Source: JANYJA01 sp038229055 (GTDB taxonomy: Bacteria; Acidobacteriota; Terriglobia; Bryobacterales; Bryobacteraceae). Taken from it: a stretch of DNA of 32,806 nt. Below are positions 1 through 7,488 of the stretch, one piece after another. Positions within the stretch are counted from its first letter, which is position 1. Every line of letters begins with the position of its first letter. The notes beneath the pieces are model-generated. The model was given only the letters and a program-made list of their open reading frames with translations, made no database searches and had not been told where the DNA came from. The stretch is taken from positions 1 through 32,806 of the forward strand of contig JBBROU010000052.1 of the NCBI GenBank assembly GCA_038229055.1, written 5' to 3'. The translations under genes and the position numbers were made by a program.

Positions 1-219
1 GCCGCGGCTGAACGTGGCATCGAACTCGGCGAGATGGCGCAGCGCGTTTTCGTTACGCTGATGCTCTTTTTCGGAGAGCCGGGTATAGTTCGCGGCGCGC
101 CGGATGTCGTCCTGCGCGTTGGCTACAACTGACCGTTCGTTTCGCGTGGCTTGCGCGCGGGCAGGGTTGGGCACGAGGAGCAGCGGGGCTGCAAAGAAAA
201 CTGCACCCTGAGAGTACGC
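1..219 (-). CDS. Exported protein, N-terminal part only (cut by left edge), start codon unresolved
   Basis: The minus-strand frame whose last codon is bases 3-1 is open from the left edge up to and beyond base 219. It reads as a hydrophobic segment (AVFFAAPLLLVP), a likely signal-peptidase site near ARAQA, and then a charged, helix-like mature part (NAQDDIRRAANYTRLSEKEH). Its codons are strongly biased to G/C in third position, as in the neighbouring genes, so I regard it as coding. No ATG, GTG or TTG lies in this frame ahead of the hydrophobic core. An ATG at 221-219 is out of frame and gives MRTLRVQF before reaching a stop. One extra base near 205-209 would join that ATG to the signal peptide. 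So this is a frameshift, an assembly error or an unusual start. It lies about 50 bp downstream of ahcY on the same strand. No family can be named from this fragment. Confidence 0.5.
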
Positions 220-268
220 ATGTAAAGATCTTACATGCGCCTCGTAGAATGCGCCATTACCGTCTTGG

Positions 269-1549
269 CTAGGTGCCTTCGGACCAGCTCGCCAGGTAAT
301 GTTCCTGTTCCGGCGTCAGGACGTCGATGTTGACGTTCATTGATGCCAGCTTGAGTTTCGCAACGCGCTTGTCGAGTTCGTCGGGTACCGAGTAGACCTG
401 TTTTTTGAGGTCCTTGTGGTTCTTCACCATGTACTCGGCGGCCAGAACCTGGTTGGCGAAGCTCATGTCCATCACGGAAGCGGGATGCCCTTCGGCTGCC
501 GCGAGGTTGATCAACCTGCCTTCGCCCAGAATACAGATCTTGCGTCCGGTCGGCAGGGTAAATTCCTCGACGAACTCGCGCGTTGCGCGCCGCGACTTCG
601 ACATCATGGTCAATCCCTCCAGATCGATCTCGACATTGAAATGTCCCGAGTTGCAGACCACCGCATTGTCTTTCAGGATCTCGAAGTGCTCCTTGCGAAT
701 GACGTGCTTGTTGCCGGTGAGCGTCACGAAGAAATCGCCGATCGGGGCGGCCTCCTCCATGGTCATCACGCGGAAACCGTCCATCAATGCTTCGAGTGCC
801 TTGGTCGGATCGATCTCGGTCACGATGACATTGGCACCGAGCCCGCGCGCGCGCATCGCGACGCCGCGTCCGCACCAGCCGTAACCGGCTACCACGAATG
901 TGGTGCCGGCCAGCAGCATATTCGTCGCCCGGATAATGCCGTCGATCGTGCTCTGCCCGGTGCCGTAGCGGTTGTCGAAAAGGTGCTTGGTGAGCGCGTC
1001 ATTCACCGCGATCACGGGATACCCGAGCACGCCTTCCTTTGCCATGGCACGCAGCCGGATCACGCCCGTCGTGGTTTCTTCCGTGCCTCCGATAACGTTG
1101 CCGAGCAGTTCTTTGCGCTTGGTGTGCAGCAGGTTTACAAGGTCGGCGCCGTCGTCCATGGTCAGGTGCGGGCGGTGGTCGGCAACGGCCGAAAGATGCG
1201 AGTAATAGACGGCGTTATCTTCACCCTTGATCGCATACGTCGGGATGCCGTGGTCGCGCGAGAGGTGCGCGGCGACATCGTCCTGCGTCGAAAGCGGGTT
1301 CGAAGCGCAAAGCACGGCGTCGGCTCCGCCCGCCTTCAACGCGATCATCAGGTTGGCGGTTTCGCTGGTGACGTGGAGGCAAGCAGCAATGCGAATGCCG
1401 GCGAGCGGCTTCGATTTGCCGAACTCCTTCATCAGCGTGTTCACCACCGGCATGGATTGAAATGCCCATTCGGTGCGGCGCTTCCCGAGATCGGCGAGCG
1501 CCAGGTCTTTCACATCACATGCGATTCGCGTCTGTACGTTAGTAGCCAT
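269..1549 (-). CDS. ahcY: Adenosylhomocysteinase (S-adenosyl-L-homocysteine hydrolase)
   Basis: This cytoplasmic, NAD-dependent enzyme splits S-adenosylhomocysteine into adenosine and homocysteine and so relieves product inhibition of methyltransferases. The 426-residue product has family motifs in order: HVTSETANL (about 59-67), GGTEETTTG (about 154-162), the VNDALTKHLFDNRYG block with active-site Lys/Asp residues (about 182-196), and the Rossmann glycine motif GYGWCGRG (about 222-229). VCNSGHFNVEID follows further on. The protein ends at HYLASWSEGT and lacks the Lys/Tyr-containing tail (…PDHYRY) found in eukaryotic and many proteobacterial enzymes. This matches the shorter class known from thermophiles and archaea. 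It lies 51 bp after metK on the same strand, so the two probably form a methyl-cycle operon. The Shine-Dalgarno is weak. Confidence 0.96.
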   Translation of the reverse strand: MATNVQTRIACDVKDLALADLGKRRTEWAFQSMPVVNTLMKEFGKSKPLAGIRIAACLHVTSETANLMIALKAGGADAVLCASNPLSTQDDVAAHLSRDHGIPTYAIKGEDNAVYYSHLSAVADHRPHLTMDDGADLVNLLHTKRKELLGNVIGGTEETTTGVIRLRAMAKEGVLGYPVIAVNDALTKHLFDNRYGTGQSTIDGIIRATNMLLAGTTFVVAGYGWCGRGVAMRARGLGANVIVTEIDPTKALEALMDGFRVMTMEEAAPIGDFFVTLTGNKHVIRKEHFEILKDNAVVCNSGHFNVEIDLEGLTMMSKSRRATREFVEEFTLPTGRKICILGEGRLINLAAAEGHPASVMDMSFANQVLAAEYMVKNHKDLKKQVYSVPDELDKRVAKLKLASMNVNIDVLTPEQEHYLASWSEGT

Positions 1550-1600
1550 TTGAGTTCGATTCTTTCCGTTTTGAGTCGTTAGCGGTGTCCGTTAAGCGGC

Positions 1601-2770
1601 TTAGCGCGCCACGGCTTCGGCCATCTGGGCAGCGTGCCGGAGGGCGTCCACCTTGTCGGCGGCTTCCCATGTAAAGCTCGGCTCGGTGCGTCCGAAATGT
1701 CCGAATGCGGCGGTTTTCTGATAGATCGGGCGGCGCAGTTTCAAGTGGTCGATGATCCCCTTCGGCGTAAGCGGGAAGGTCGCGCGGATCAGGTCGGTCA
1801 TCTTGGATTCGGGAATCGTCTGCGTTCCGAACGCATTGACCATCACCGATACCGGCTCGGCCACGCCAATCGCATAGGCCAATTGCACTTCGCAGCGTGA
1901 CGCCAAACCGGCTGCGACGAGGTTCTTCGCGATATAGCGGGCCATGTAGCAGGCAGACCGATCAACCTTGGTCGCGTCCTTGCCCGAGAACGCGCCCCCA
2001 CCGTGGCGTCCCATGCCGCCGTACGTATCGACGATGATTTTGCGCCCGGTCAGCCCGGTGTCGCCGTGCGGTCCGCCTACGACGAAACGGCCCGTCGGAT
2101 TGATGTGGTACTTGGTCTGCGAATCCACCATGCCGGAGGGAATCACGGCATCTACCACATGCTTTTTAACTTGCGCGCGAAGTTCTTCCGTCGTGACATC
2201 GTCGCCGTGCTGCGTCGAAACCACAATGGCATCGATCCGCTTGGGCTTGCCGTTCACGTACTCCACGCTGACCTGCGATTTGCCGTCCGGGCGAAGGTAT
2301 TCCAAAATGCCCGCGCGCCGCACTTCCGAAAGACGCTTCGTGAGCTTGTGCGCCATCATAATCGGCATCGGCATCAGTTCCGCGGTTTCGTCGCACGCGT
2401 ATCCGAACATAAGGCCCTGGTCGCCGGCGCCACCCGGGTCCACGCCCATCGCGATGTCAGGCGATTGCCCCTGAATCGCGTTCAGAACGCCGCAAGTCTT
2501 GGAATCGAATCCGTATGTTGCATCCGTGTAGCCGACGTATTCAATGGTCTGCCGCGCAATCTTCGGCACATCGACATAGCAGGTGGTGGTGATCTCTCCG
2601 GCGACGACGCAGATCCCGGTCGTAACCAGAACCTCGCATGCCACGCGCCCGTTCGGATCCTGCTCCAAAACGGCATCCAGAACCGCGTCTGAAATCTGAT
2701 CCGCGATTTTATCAGGGTGCCCTTCGGTTACCGATTCAGACGTGAAAAGATGCCTTTGTGTCTCTGCCAT
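1601..2770 (-). CDS. metK: S-adenosylmethionine synthetase (methionine adenosyltransferase)
   Basis: MetK makes S-adenosylmethionine from methionine and ATP, releasing phosphate and pyrophosphate. The 389-residue length is normal for bacterial MetK. Signature segments are SESVTEGHPDK near the N-terminus (residues 11-21; the His and Asp are catalytic or metal-binding), GAGDQGLMFGYA (about 114-125) and the glycine-rich loop GGGAFSGKD (about 257-265). The ATG at 2770 has a good Shine-Dalgarno, AGGAGA, 5-6 nt upstream. The gene precedes ahcY and probably heads the metK-ahcY transcript. Upstream are only 77 bp before the preceding same-strand gene, and I see no SAM riboswitch fold there. Confidence 0.97.
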   Translation of the reverse strand: MAETQRHLFTSESVTEGHPDKIADQISDAVLDAVLEQDPNGRVACEVLVTTGICVVAGEITTTCYVDVPKIARQTIEYVGYTDATYGFDSKTCGVLNAIQGQSPDIAMGVDPGGAGDQGLMFGYACDETAELMPMPIMMAHKLTKRLSEVRRAGILEYLRPDGKSQVSVEYVNGKPKRIDAIVVSTQHGDDVTTEELRAQVKKHVVDAVIPSGMVDSQTKYHINPTGRFVVGGPHGDTGLTGRKIIVDTYGGMGRHGGGAFSGKDATKVDRSACYMARYIAKNLVAAGLASRCEVQLAYAIGVAEPVSVMVNAFGTQTIPESKMTDLIRATFPLTPKGIIDHLKLRRPIYQKTAAFGHFGRTEPSFTWEAADKVDALRHAAQMAEAVAR

Positions 2771-2847
2771 GAAGTCTCCTGGTGTGATTGTGATGCGGTT
2801 TGTTGCGCTGACAGGCGTAACTGCAAGTTTAACATGCCGTACCAGTC

Positions 2848-3777
2848 TTATCTAGGAGAAAGCCCGCTCGGCTCTACGTGAAATACCCGCGGCTTCTGCG
2901 CGCCTTCCCGCACTTCAAGGGTCGACGGCCCAGTCCATGTAAGCGTCGGATAGCCGCGTTTTTCCAGACGTAAAGAACTCCTAACCGCGGGCCCGTTCAG
3001 TGGCACGACAACCAGCTCATGTCCGCGTTCGATTTCGCTGCCGCCGCTGAGTGCCGAGGGTTCAGGAGCCGCCCAGTCGTAAACGCGCTCTACGAAGGCG
3101 ATCGCGCTCCCATCAGGGCGCCAGAGCAAGTCGCTGCTCAGATCGCGAATGCCGAAATAGGTGGATCCCTTCAGTTCGACTTTGTTGGGGTTCCCTCCGC
3201 TGAGGCAGTTTTTCAGCGATGATACGCGGGGGTAGAGCAGCCGATCTCCCAAGCAAAGATAGAAACTCTGTGCATAGGGCGGCGAGAAGTGCAACACAGG
3301 GCCCCCATAGGCAAGTTGTTTCCGATCGGTTGACCACTCGAACGGGCCGCCGGAATAACCTGCAATTGAAGCCGCCTTTGAAATCGACATGACTGAGTAT
3401 TCGCTCAGCGAAGGGCTTACGTGGCAACTGAAGCCAATACGGTCCGTATCGATCCAATCAAATTGAAGCACACTGAGGCACGCCCGCCCATCGCTATGCC
3501 TCAGCGGCAGAAAGCTGTACAGTGGGTTGCCTTTTAGATCGCGGAAGACGAGTCTGGGTGAACACCCGCTCTTCGCCGCATTGCCACAATCTTCGACATA
3601 CGCCACGGCATTCTTCGCAGGTGAGAAGGTGACGCTGCTCTTGCCGGCTTTATCGTGGGTAATCTGTTCCAAATGCGGCGGATTGCCGATCCAGATCTCG
3701 TTCTCGTAAAGGTAGAGCTCGGTGGATTGAGCGGCAACCTGAGCGATAAAAATAAGGGTCAAAGTTACGCTGCGCAT
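2848..3777 (-). CDS. Secreted PD40/TolB-like beta-propeller protein, paralogue A
   Basis: The 309-residue protein has a short signal peptide (MRSVTLTLIFIAQVAAQS). Its repeats resemble WD40-like/PD40 propeller blades: FSPAKNAVAYVED near residue 50, FEWSTDRKQLAYGG near 150, and WRPDGSAIAFVE near 220. It shares length, blade positions and most cysteines with the next gene upstream (3789-4718); by eye about two thirds of residues are identical, so the pair is a tandem duplication. The two genes are separated by 11 bp. No catalytic motif is visible. PD40 propellers often act as binding scaffolds or sit beside peptidases or TolB, but nothing here fixes the ligand. The product is probably exported to the periplasm or outside. 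Confidence 0.8.
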   Translation of the reverse strand: MRSVTLTLIFIAQVAAQSTELYLYENEIWIGNPPHLEQITHDKAGKSSVTFSPAKNAVAYVEDCGNAAKSGCSPRLVFRDLKGNPLYSFLPLRHSDGRACLSVLQFDWIDTDRIGFSCHVSPSLSEYSVMSISKAASIAGYSGGPFEWSTDRKQLAYGGPVLHFSPPYAQSFYLCLGDRLLYPRVSSLKNCLSGGNPNKVELKGSTYFGIRDLSSDLLWRPDGSAIAFVERVYDWAAPEPSALSGGSEIERGHELVVVPLNGPAVRSSLRLEKRGYPTLTWTGPSTLEVREGAQKPRVFHVEPSGLSPR

Positions 3778-3788
3778 GAAGCCAAGTC

Positions 3789-4718
3789 CTATTTAGGAGA
3801 AAGCCCGCTCGGCCCTAAACGAAATGTCTGCGGATTCGCCCCGTCTTGCCGAACTTCAAGTGTTGATGCCCCGAGCCATTTGAGGGCGTGGGATCCACGG
3901 CCGTTAACGGTCAATGGCCTTCGAATCGCCGGACCGTCCAGCGGTACCAGGACCAGAAAATATCCGCGCTCTAGATAATCTCCGCCACCCGTGGCGGAGG
4001 GTTCTGGAGCCACCCAATCAAAGATGCTCTCGACGAACGCGATTGCGCTTCCATCCGGCCGCCACGCCAAATCGCTGACCAAAGCGCGGATTCCGATGTG
4101 GGTTGCGCCCTTTTGCGCGATCTCGTTCGGATTGTCCATGTCATGGCAGAACTTCCCCGACGTCCGAAGCGGGTACATCAACTGATCGTCCAAGCAAAGG
4201 AAGAAACTCTGTGCCCACGGCGGGGCGAAATGGATGACCGGGCCTCCATACGCCATGTGCGTCCGATCTGGCGACCACGCGAATGGGCCGCCGGAATAAC
4301 CCGCAACTGAAGCCGCCTTGGAAATCGACATCACCGAATATTCACTGAGCGATGGATTTAAATGGCAATGGAAGCCCACCCGATCCCGGTCGATCCAGTC
4401 CAAATGAAGCACGCTGAGACACGGAAGTCGATCGCTATGGAGCAGCGGCGGAAAGCTATACAGCTCGTTGCCTTTCAGATCGCGGAAGACGAGCCTGGGT
4501 GAACACCCGCCCTGTGCCGCATTGCCACAATCTTCGACATACGCCACGGCATCCTTCGCAGGCGAGAAGGTGCCGTAGCTCTTACCGGCTTTATCGTGGG
4601 TAATCTGCTCCAGATGCGGCGCATTGCCGATCCAGATCTCGTTTTCGTAGATGTAGATCTCGGTTGTTCCAGCGGCGACGTGAGCGATCGAGAGAAGCGC
4701 CAACGCTACGCGGCGCAT
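3789..4718 (-). CDS. Secreted PD40/TolB-like beta-propeller protein, paralogue B
   Basis: This is the sister of the gene at 2848-3777 and has exactly the same length (309 residues). It has a signal peptide (MRRVALALLSIAHVAAG) followed by TEIYIYENEIWIG and propeller-like repeats such as FAWSPDRTHMAYGG and WRPDGSAIAFVE. The best-conserved blocks between the sisters are residues 20-80 (PHLEQITHDKAGKS, AYVEDCGNAA, CSPRLVFRDLKGN) and the LSEYSVMSISKAAS segment. Divergence is greatest around residues 185-205 and at the C-terminus. The start codon lies inside the end of the ribokinase gene (13 bp overlap), suggesting translational coupling. The ligand or role is unknown. Confidence 0.8.
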   Translation of the reverse strand: MRRVALALLSIAHVAAGTTEIYIYENEIWIGNAPHLEQITHDKAGKSYGTFSPAKDAVAYVEDCGNAAQGGCSPRLVFRDLKGNELYSFPPLLHSDRLPCLSVLHLDWIDRDRVGFHCHLNPSLSEYSVMSISKAASVAGYSGGPFAWSPDRTHMAYGGPVIHFAPPWAQSFFLCLDDQLMYPLRTSGKFCHDMDNPNEIAQKGATHIGIRALVSDLAWRPDGSAIAFVESIFDWVAPEPSATGGGDYLERGYFLVLVPLDGPAIRRPLTVNGRGSHALKWLGASTLEVRQDGANPQTFRLGPSGLSPK

Positions 4719-5641
4719 GCGGCTAAGAATTTCTCGACCTCATCGCGTGACGGAGCTGAAGCCTGCGCCCCAAGTTTCGTCACCGAGATCGCGGCCGCCG
4801 CATTGGCAAATGGCAAAGCCTCGGACAGTCGCTTGCCTTCAGCCAGAGCGATGGCCAGAGCGGCATTGAACGTGTCGCCGGCCGCTGTAGTATCGACGGC
4901 CCTCACGCGATAGCCGGGATAGTGAACGCCCTCCGCGAAACAGCCGGCTTCGCCGAGCTTCAGAATCACGGTGCGGGGCCCAAGTTGCCGCAGCGCGGCA
5001 ACAAGCGCCGGGGCATCGTCCGCCATGACACGCGCTATCGGCCTTCCCAACAGAGTCAGTGCTTCGCCTTCATTTGGCGTAAGGATATCCACGTAGCGTA
5101 AGAGTTCGCCGGATAATGGCTGCGCCGGAGCCGGATCGAGGATCGTCGTGAGCCCTTCCTCTTTCGCGAGTCGCAGCGCCGCGATGACCGTAGCCAGCGG
5201 ACTCTCTAGCTGGAAAAGCGCCAGCCGCGCGCCGCGAAGCACTTTCCGCATGGCCTCCACGTCCGACGCCGCCAAGTCCATATTTGCGCCCGACGCCACG
5301 ACAATCGAATTCTGCCCTTGCGCGTCGACCCAGATCAATCCGACGCCCGTGGGATTCGCGCGCGAAGCATGCACTGCCGACACATCCACCCCGGCCGCGG
5401 AAAGACTCGCCTTCAGATGGTCTCCAAATACGTCCTGTCCGACGCGCCCGACCATCCGCACCGAAACCGCGCGCCCGCCCAGCTTGCCTGCCGCGCATGC
5501 CTGATTCGCCCCTTTGCCGCCCGGAAGCATCTGAAATCCCCGGCCCAGAATGGTCTCGCCCGGCGCCGGAAGATGTTCTACGGACACCACGAAATCCATG
5601 TTCAAGCTGCCCACCACCACAACCGCCGCTTGCGACTCCAT
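4706..5641 (-). CDS. rbsK: Ribokinase-like sugar kinase (PfkB family)
   Basis: The protein is predicted to phosphorylate a pentose, probably ribose, with ATP in the cytoplasm. The 311-residue product shows the first PfkB signature early (VVGSLNMDFVVSVEHLPAPG, then LPGGKGANQACAAGKLGG) and the second signature DTTAAGDTFNAALAIAL near residue 250, where the Asp of AAGDTF is the catalytic base in the family. The length and the GSLNMD/GGKGANQA wording favour ribokinase over fructokinase or adenosine kinase. Substrate choice cannot be proven from sequence, and no rbs transport genes are nearby. It lies 12 bp after the DUF507 gene and overlaps the propeller gene by 13 bp, so it seems to be part of a four-gene minus-strand run. 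Confidence 0.85.
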   Translation of the reverse strand: MESQAAVVVVGSLNMDFVVSVEHLPAPGETILGRGFQMLPGGKGANQACAAGKLGGRAVSVRMVGRVGQDVFGDHLKASLSAAGVDVSAVHASRANPTGVGLIWVDAQGQNSIVVASGANMDLAASDVEAMRKVLRGARLALFQLESPLATVIAALRLAKEEGLTTILDPAPAQPLSGELLRYVDILTPNEGEALTLLGRPIARVMADDAPALVAALRQLGPRTVILKLGEAGCFAEGVHYPGYRVRAVDTTAAGDTFNAALAIALAEGKRLSEALPFANAAAAISVTKLGAQASAPSRDEVEKFLAACAA

Positions 5642-5653
5642 CTTCGAAGCTAC

Positions 5654-6241
5654 TCAGCGCGACAGGTCGATGCCGAGCTTCTTCAACTCCTCGGCGTAGT
5701 AGCGCTTTTGCAGCAGATCCCACTCCTCGCTGCCTTCCGGAATGTCGCGTTTGATGGTGCGAACCTTGTCCCTCGAGGCCCGGTCCACCTTTTCTTCGGC
5801 AACCAAAAGATCCGTCATGGCCCGCACAATCACCAGGCGCACCTCGTTCTGATCTTTCTTGATGCGCAATTCCCGGGATTTCTTCATGGCCGCCACCAGC
5901 TTGTGCGACATGTCCGAAATCTTATCGCGCGACAGTTTCATGTTGTCGCCGGTGTCGCGACCCGAAGCCCGCAGCACCTTCCTTTGCGAGATCAGCGCGT
6001 TCTTTGCCCGCCGGAACATCTCCTGGTAGCTGACGCCTTCGCGGCGCATATACTCGCTATACTCGCCCAGCAGTTCGCGTACTTCGTCATTCAGGCGGTC
6101 TTCCACCAGCAGCTCTTCGGTGATGATCTCTCCGATCATCTCGGCAATTTGGTCTGGAACGTGCGTTTCAATGGTGGCGGGCGTCAGTTTGGCGACAATC
6201 TGGCGCGCAATGTAGGTGACTAGTTCCCTGGCAAGCAACAT
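5654..6241 (-). CDS. DUF507 family protein with two tandem DUF507-like halves
   Basis: This is a 195-residue, highly charged and apparently all-helical cytoplasmic protein. The C-terminal half, from about RDKISDMSHKLV to the end, matches my memory of the canonical single-domain DUF507: the NEVRLVIVRAMTDLL and EEKVDRA segments, then IKRDIPEGSEEWDLL and KRYYAEELKKLGI. The N-terminal half has the same plan (ARQIVAKLT, then IGEIITEELLVEDRLNDEVR), so the gene looks like a duplication and fusion of two roughly 95-residue units. Function is unknown in the family. It is the first gene of a minus-strand run with ribokinase and is divergent from the nitroreductase gene across 103 bp. No signal peptide or membrane segment is present. 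Confidence 0.85.
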   Translation of the reverse strand: MLLARELVTYIARQIVAKLTPATIETHVPDQIAEMIGEIITEELLVEDRLNDEVRELLGEYSEYMRREGVSYQEMFRRAKNALISQRKVLRASGRDTGDNMKLSRDKISDMSHKLVAAMKKSRELRIKKDQNEVRLVIVRAMTDLLVAEEKVDRASRDKVRTIKRDIPEGSEEWDLLQKRYYAEELKKLGIDLSR

Positions 6242-6329
6242 CCGGTGAGTTTCTTCTCGCTTCCGTGCGTTCTAGGCCAGTGTAAGGTGCGGGAGGGACC
6301 GCGTGCAACTACTCGCCCTGCTTCGCGTT

Positions 6330-6335
6330 TAAGAT
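6330..6335 (+). promoter_or_regulatory. Possible -10 element (TAAGAT) just before the nitroreductase start
   Basis: The hexamer TAAGAT fits the TAnnnT pattern and ends 9 nt before the ATG at 6345. No Shine-Dalgarno is visible between them. The spacing is at the long end for a leaderless transcript, so this is the weakest of the five similar cases in the window. No convincing -35 box was found. Confidence 0.25.
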
Positions 6336-6344
6336 GTTACTCAA

Positions 6345-6929
6345 ATGGAAAAGCTGGCCGATACCTCTCTCCCGATTCATGACCTGCTCCGCCGGCGATG
6401 GAGCCCGCGAAGTTTCTTGGCACAATCGCTCTACCCGGCGACGCTGGAGCTTCTGCTGGAAGCCGCGCGTTGGGCCCCTTCCGCGAACAATGAGCAGCCG
6501 TGGCGCTTTCTCTACGCCTATCGCGAAGAGACGGAACGCTTCGAGCGCATGCTGAGCTGTCTGGCGGCGCCCAATATCGTGTGGGCGCGGAATGCCGCTC
6601 TGTTGATGTTTCCGCTCGCGCAACTCACATTCACCCGCAACGGGAATCCAAACCGCCACGCCTTCTACGATGTTGGCCAAGCCGTGGCAAATCTCTCGTT
6701 GCAAGCTACCGCAATCGGCGTTGGCGTACACCAGATGGCGGGCTTCGATCCGGCCAAGGTCCGCCAACTTTTTAACGTGCCGGAGAATATGGATGCGGTA
6801 GTGGGTTTGGCCATCGGATATCCTGGCGAGCCGAACGCGCTTCCGCCTCCCTACAACGAGCGTGAAATAGCGCCGCGTCAACGCAAGCCAGTGGGCGAGT
6901 TGATTTTCCGCGAGCCATGCAGGTCTTAA
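6345..6929 (+). CDS. Nitroreductase family protein
   Basis: The 194-residue protein is a predicted FMN-dependent oxidoreductase of the nitroreductase fold. The N-terminal RRRWSPRSF segment matches the RRSxRxF phosphate-binding motif of the family. LEAARWAPSANNEQPWRF (about 38-55) is the classic APSxxNxQPW flavin/substrate motif. VGQAVANLSLQATAIGVGVHQMAGF (about 109-133) is the conserved helix that packs on FMN, and the later VGLAIGYPGEP is also typical. It is short compared with NfsB-type enzymes and resembles the small 'NAD(P)H nitroreductase' subgroup; the substrate is unknown. It overlaps the DUF1697 gene by 13 bp and probably shares its transcript. Confidence 0.88.
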   Translation: MEKLADTSLPIHDLLRRRWSPRSFLAQSLYPATLELLLEAARWAPSANNEQPWRFLYAYREETERFERMLSCLAAPNIVWARNAALLMFPLAQLTFTRNGNPNRHAFYDVGQAVANLSLQATAIGVGVHQMAGFDPAKVRQLFNVPENMDAVVGLAIGYPGEPNALPPPYNEREIAPRQRKPVGELIFREPCRS

Positions 6930-7474
6930 TCTCAATGCTCCGGGGCGTCAACGTCGGCGGCCATCACAAAATCAAAATGGACGCTTTGCGTGCTCTCTAC
7001 GAGTCGCTCGGCTTCGAGTCTCCCCAGACCTTCATCCAGAGCGGCAACGTCATCTTCAAGACCGCCGAAGCCGCTTTGGCCGGGGTGGCCGTCAAAATCG
7101 AGAATCAAATCGAATGCGTGTTCGGCTTCCGCCCCCGCGTTATTCTGCGCACGACAGCCGAGCTTCGTAGCGTGATTACGCGCAATCCGTTTGCAAACCG
7201 AAGCGGAATCGACGGAAGCAAGTTGACGGTGAACTTTCTCGCCGGGGATCCTGGCCCGGAAGCCCGCGATAAGGTGCGTGAGATCAAGGCCGATCCGGAA
7301 GAACTTCACATCCACGAGCGGGAACTTTACATTTATTTTCCGAACGGCATGGGTCAATCGAAGCTGCCCGCCGCCGCGATCGATCGCGCCCTGAAAATCC
7401 CCGGCACAAAGCGCAACTGGAACAGCGTTTTGAAGCTGCGGGACATGGCGGAGGCGATGGATTCGCGGTCTTAG
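6917..7474 (+). CDS. DUF1697 domain-containing protein
   Basis: The 185-residue protein begins with the characteristic DUF1697 block: LISMLRGVNVGGHHKIKM, then LRALYESLGFESPQTFIQSGNVIF. The middle (FGFRPRVILRTTAELRSVI) and the end (KIPGTKRNWNSVLKLRDMAE) also follow the family. It is cytoplasmic with no membrane segment. The molecular function of DUF1697 is not established. The ATG at 6917 lies inside the 3' end of the nitroreductase gene, so the two are probably co-translated. It runs convergently into the matrixin-like gene, 14 bp away. Confidence 0.88.
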   Translation: MQVLISMLRGVNVGGHHKIKMDALRALYESLGFESPQTFIQSGNVIFKTAEAALAGVAVKIENQIECVFGFRPRVILRTTAELRSVITRNPFANRSGIDGSKLTVNFLAGDPGPEARDKVREIKADPEELHIHERELYIYFPNGMGQSKLPAAAIDRALKIPGTKRNWNSVLKLRDMAEAMDSRS

Positions 7475-7488
7475 TCGGCTACTTTGGA

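Noticed and set aside
416..1582. Long plus-strand open frame opposite ahcY
   Set aside because: It is antisense to a clearly recognised gene, has no family resemblance and arises from the high GC content. The same applies to long frames opposite the DUF507 gene (5318-6223), the LptC/A-like gene (11515-12405), the 1127-residue gene (18463-19641) and ndh (27712-28662).
1550..1600. SAM or SAH riboswitch in the gaps before ahcY and metK (also 2771-2847)
   Set aside because: The gaps are 51 and 77 bp, and I could not find the conserved helices or core of SAM-I, SAM-II or SAH riboswitches by eye. A covariance-model search would be decisive.
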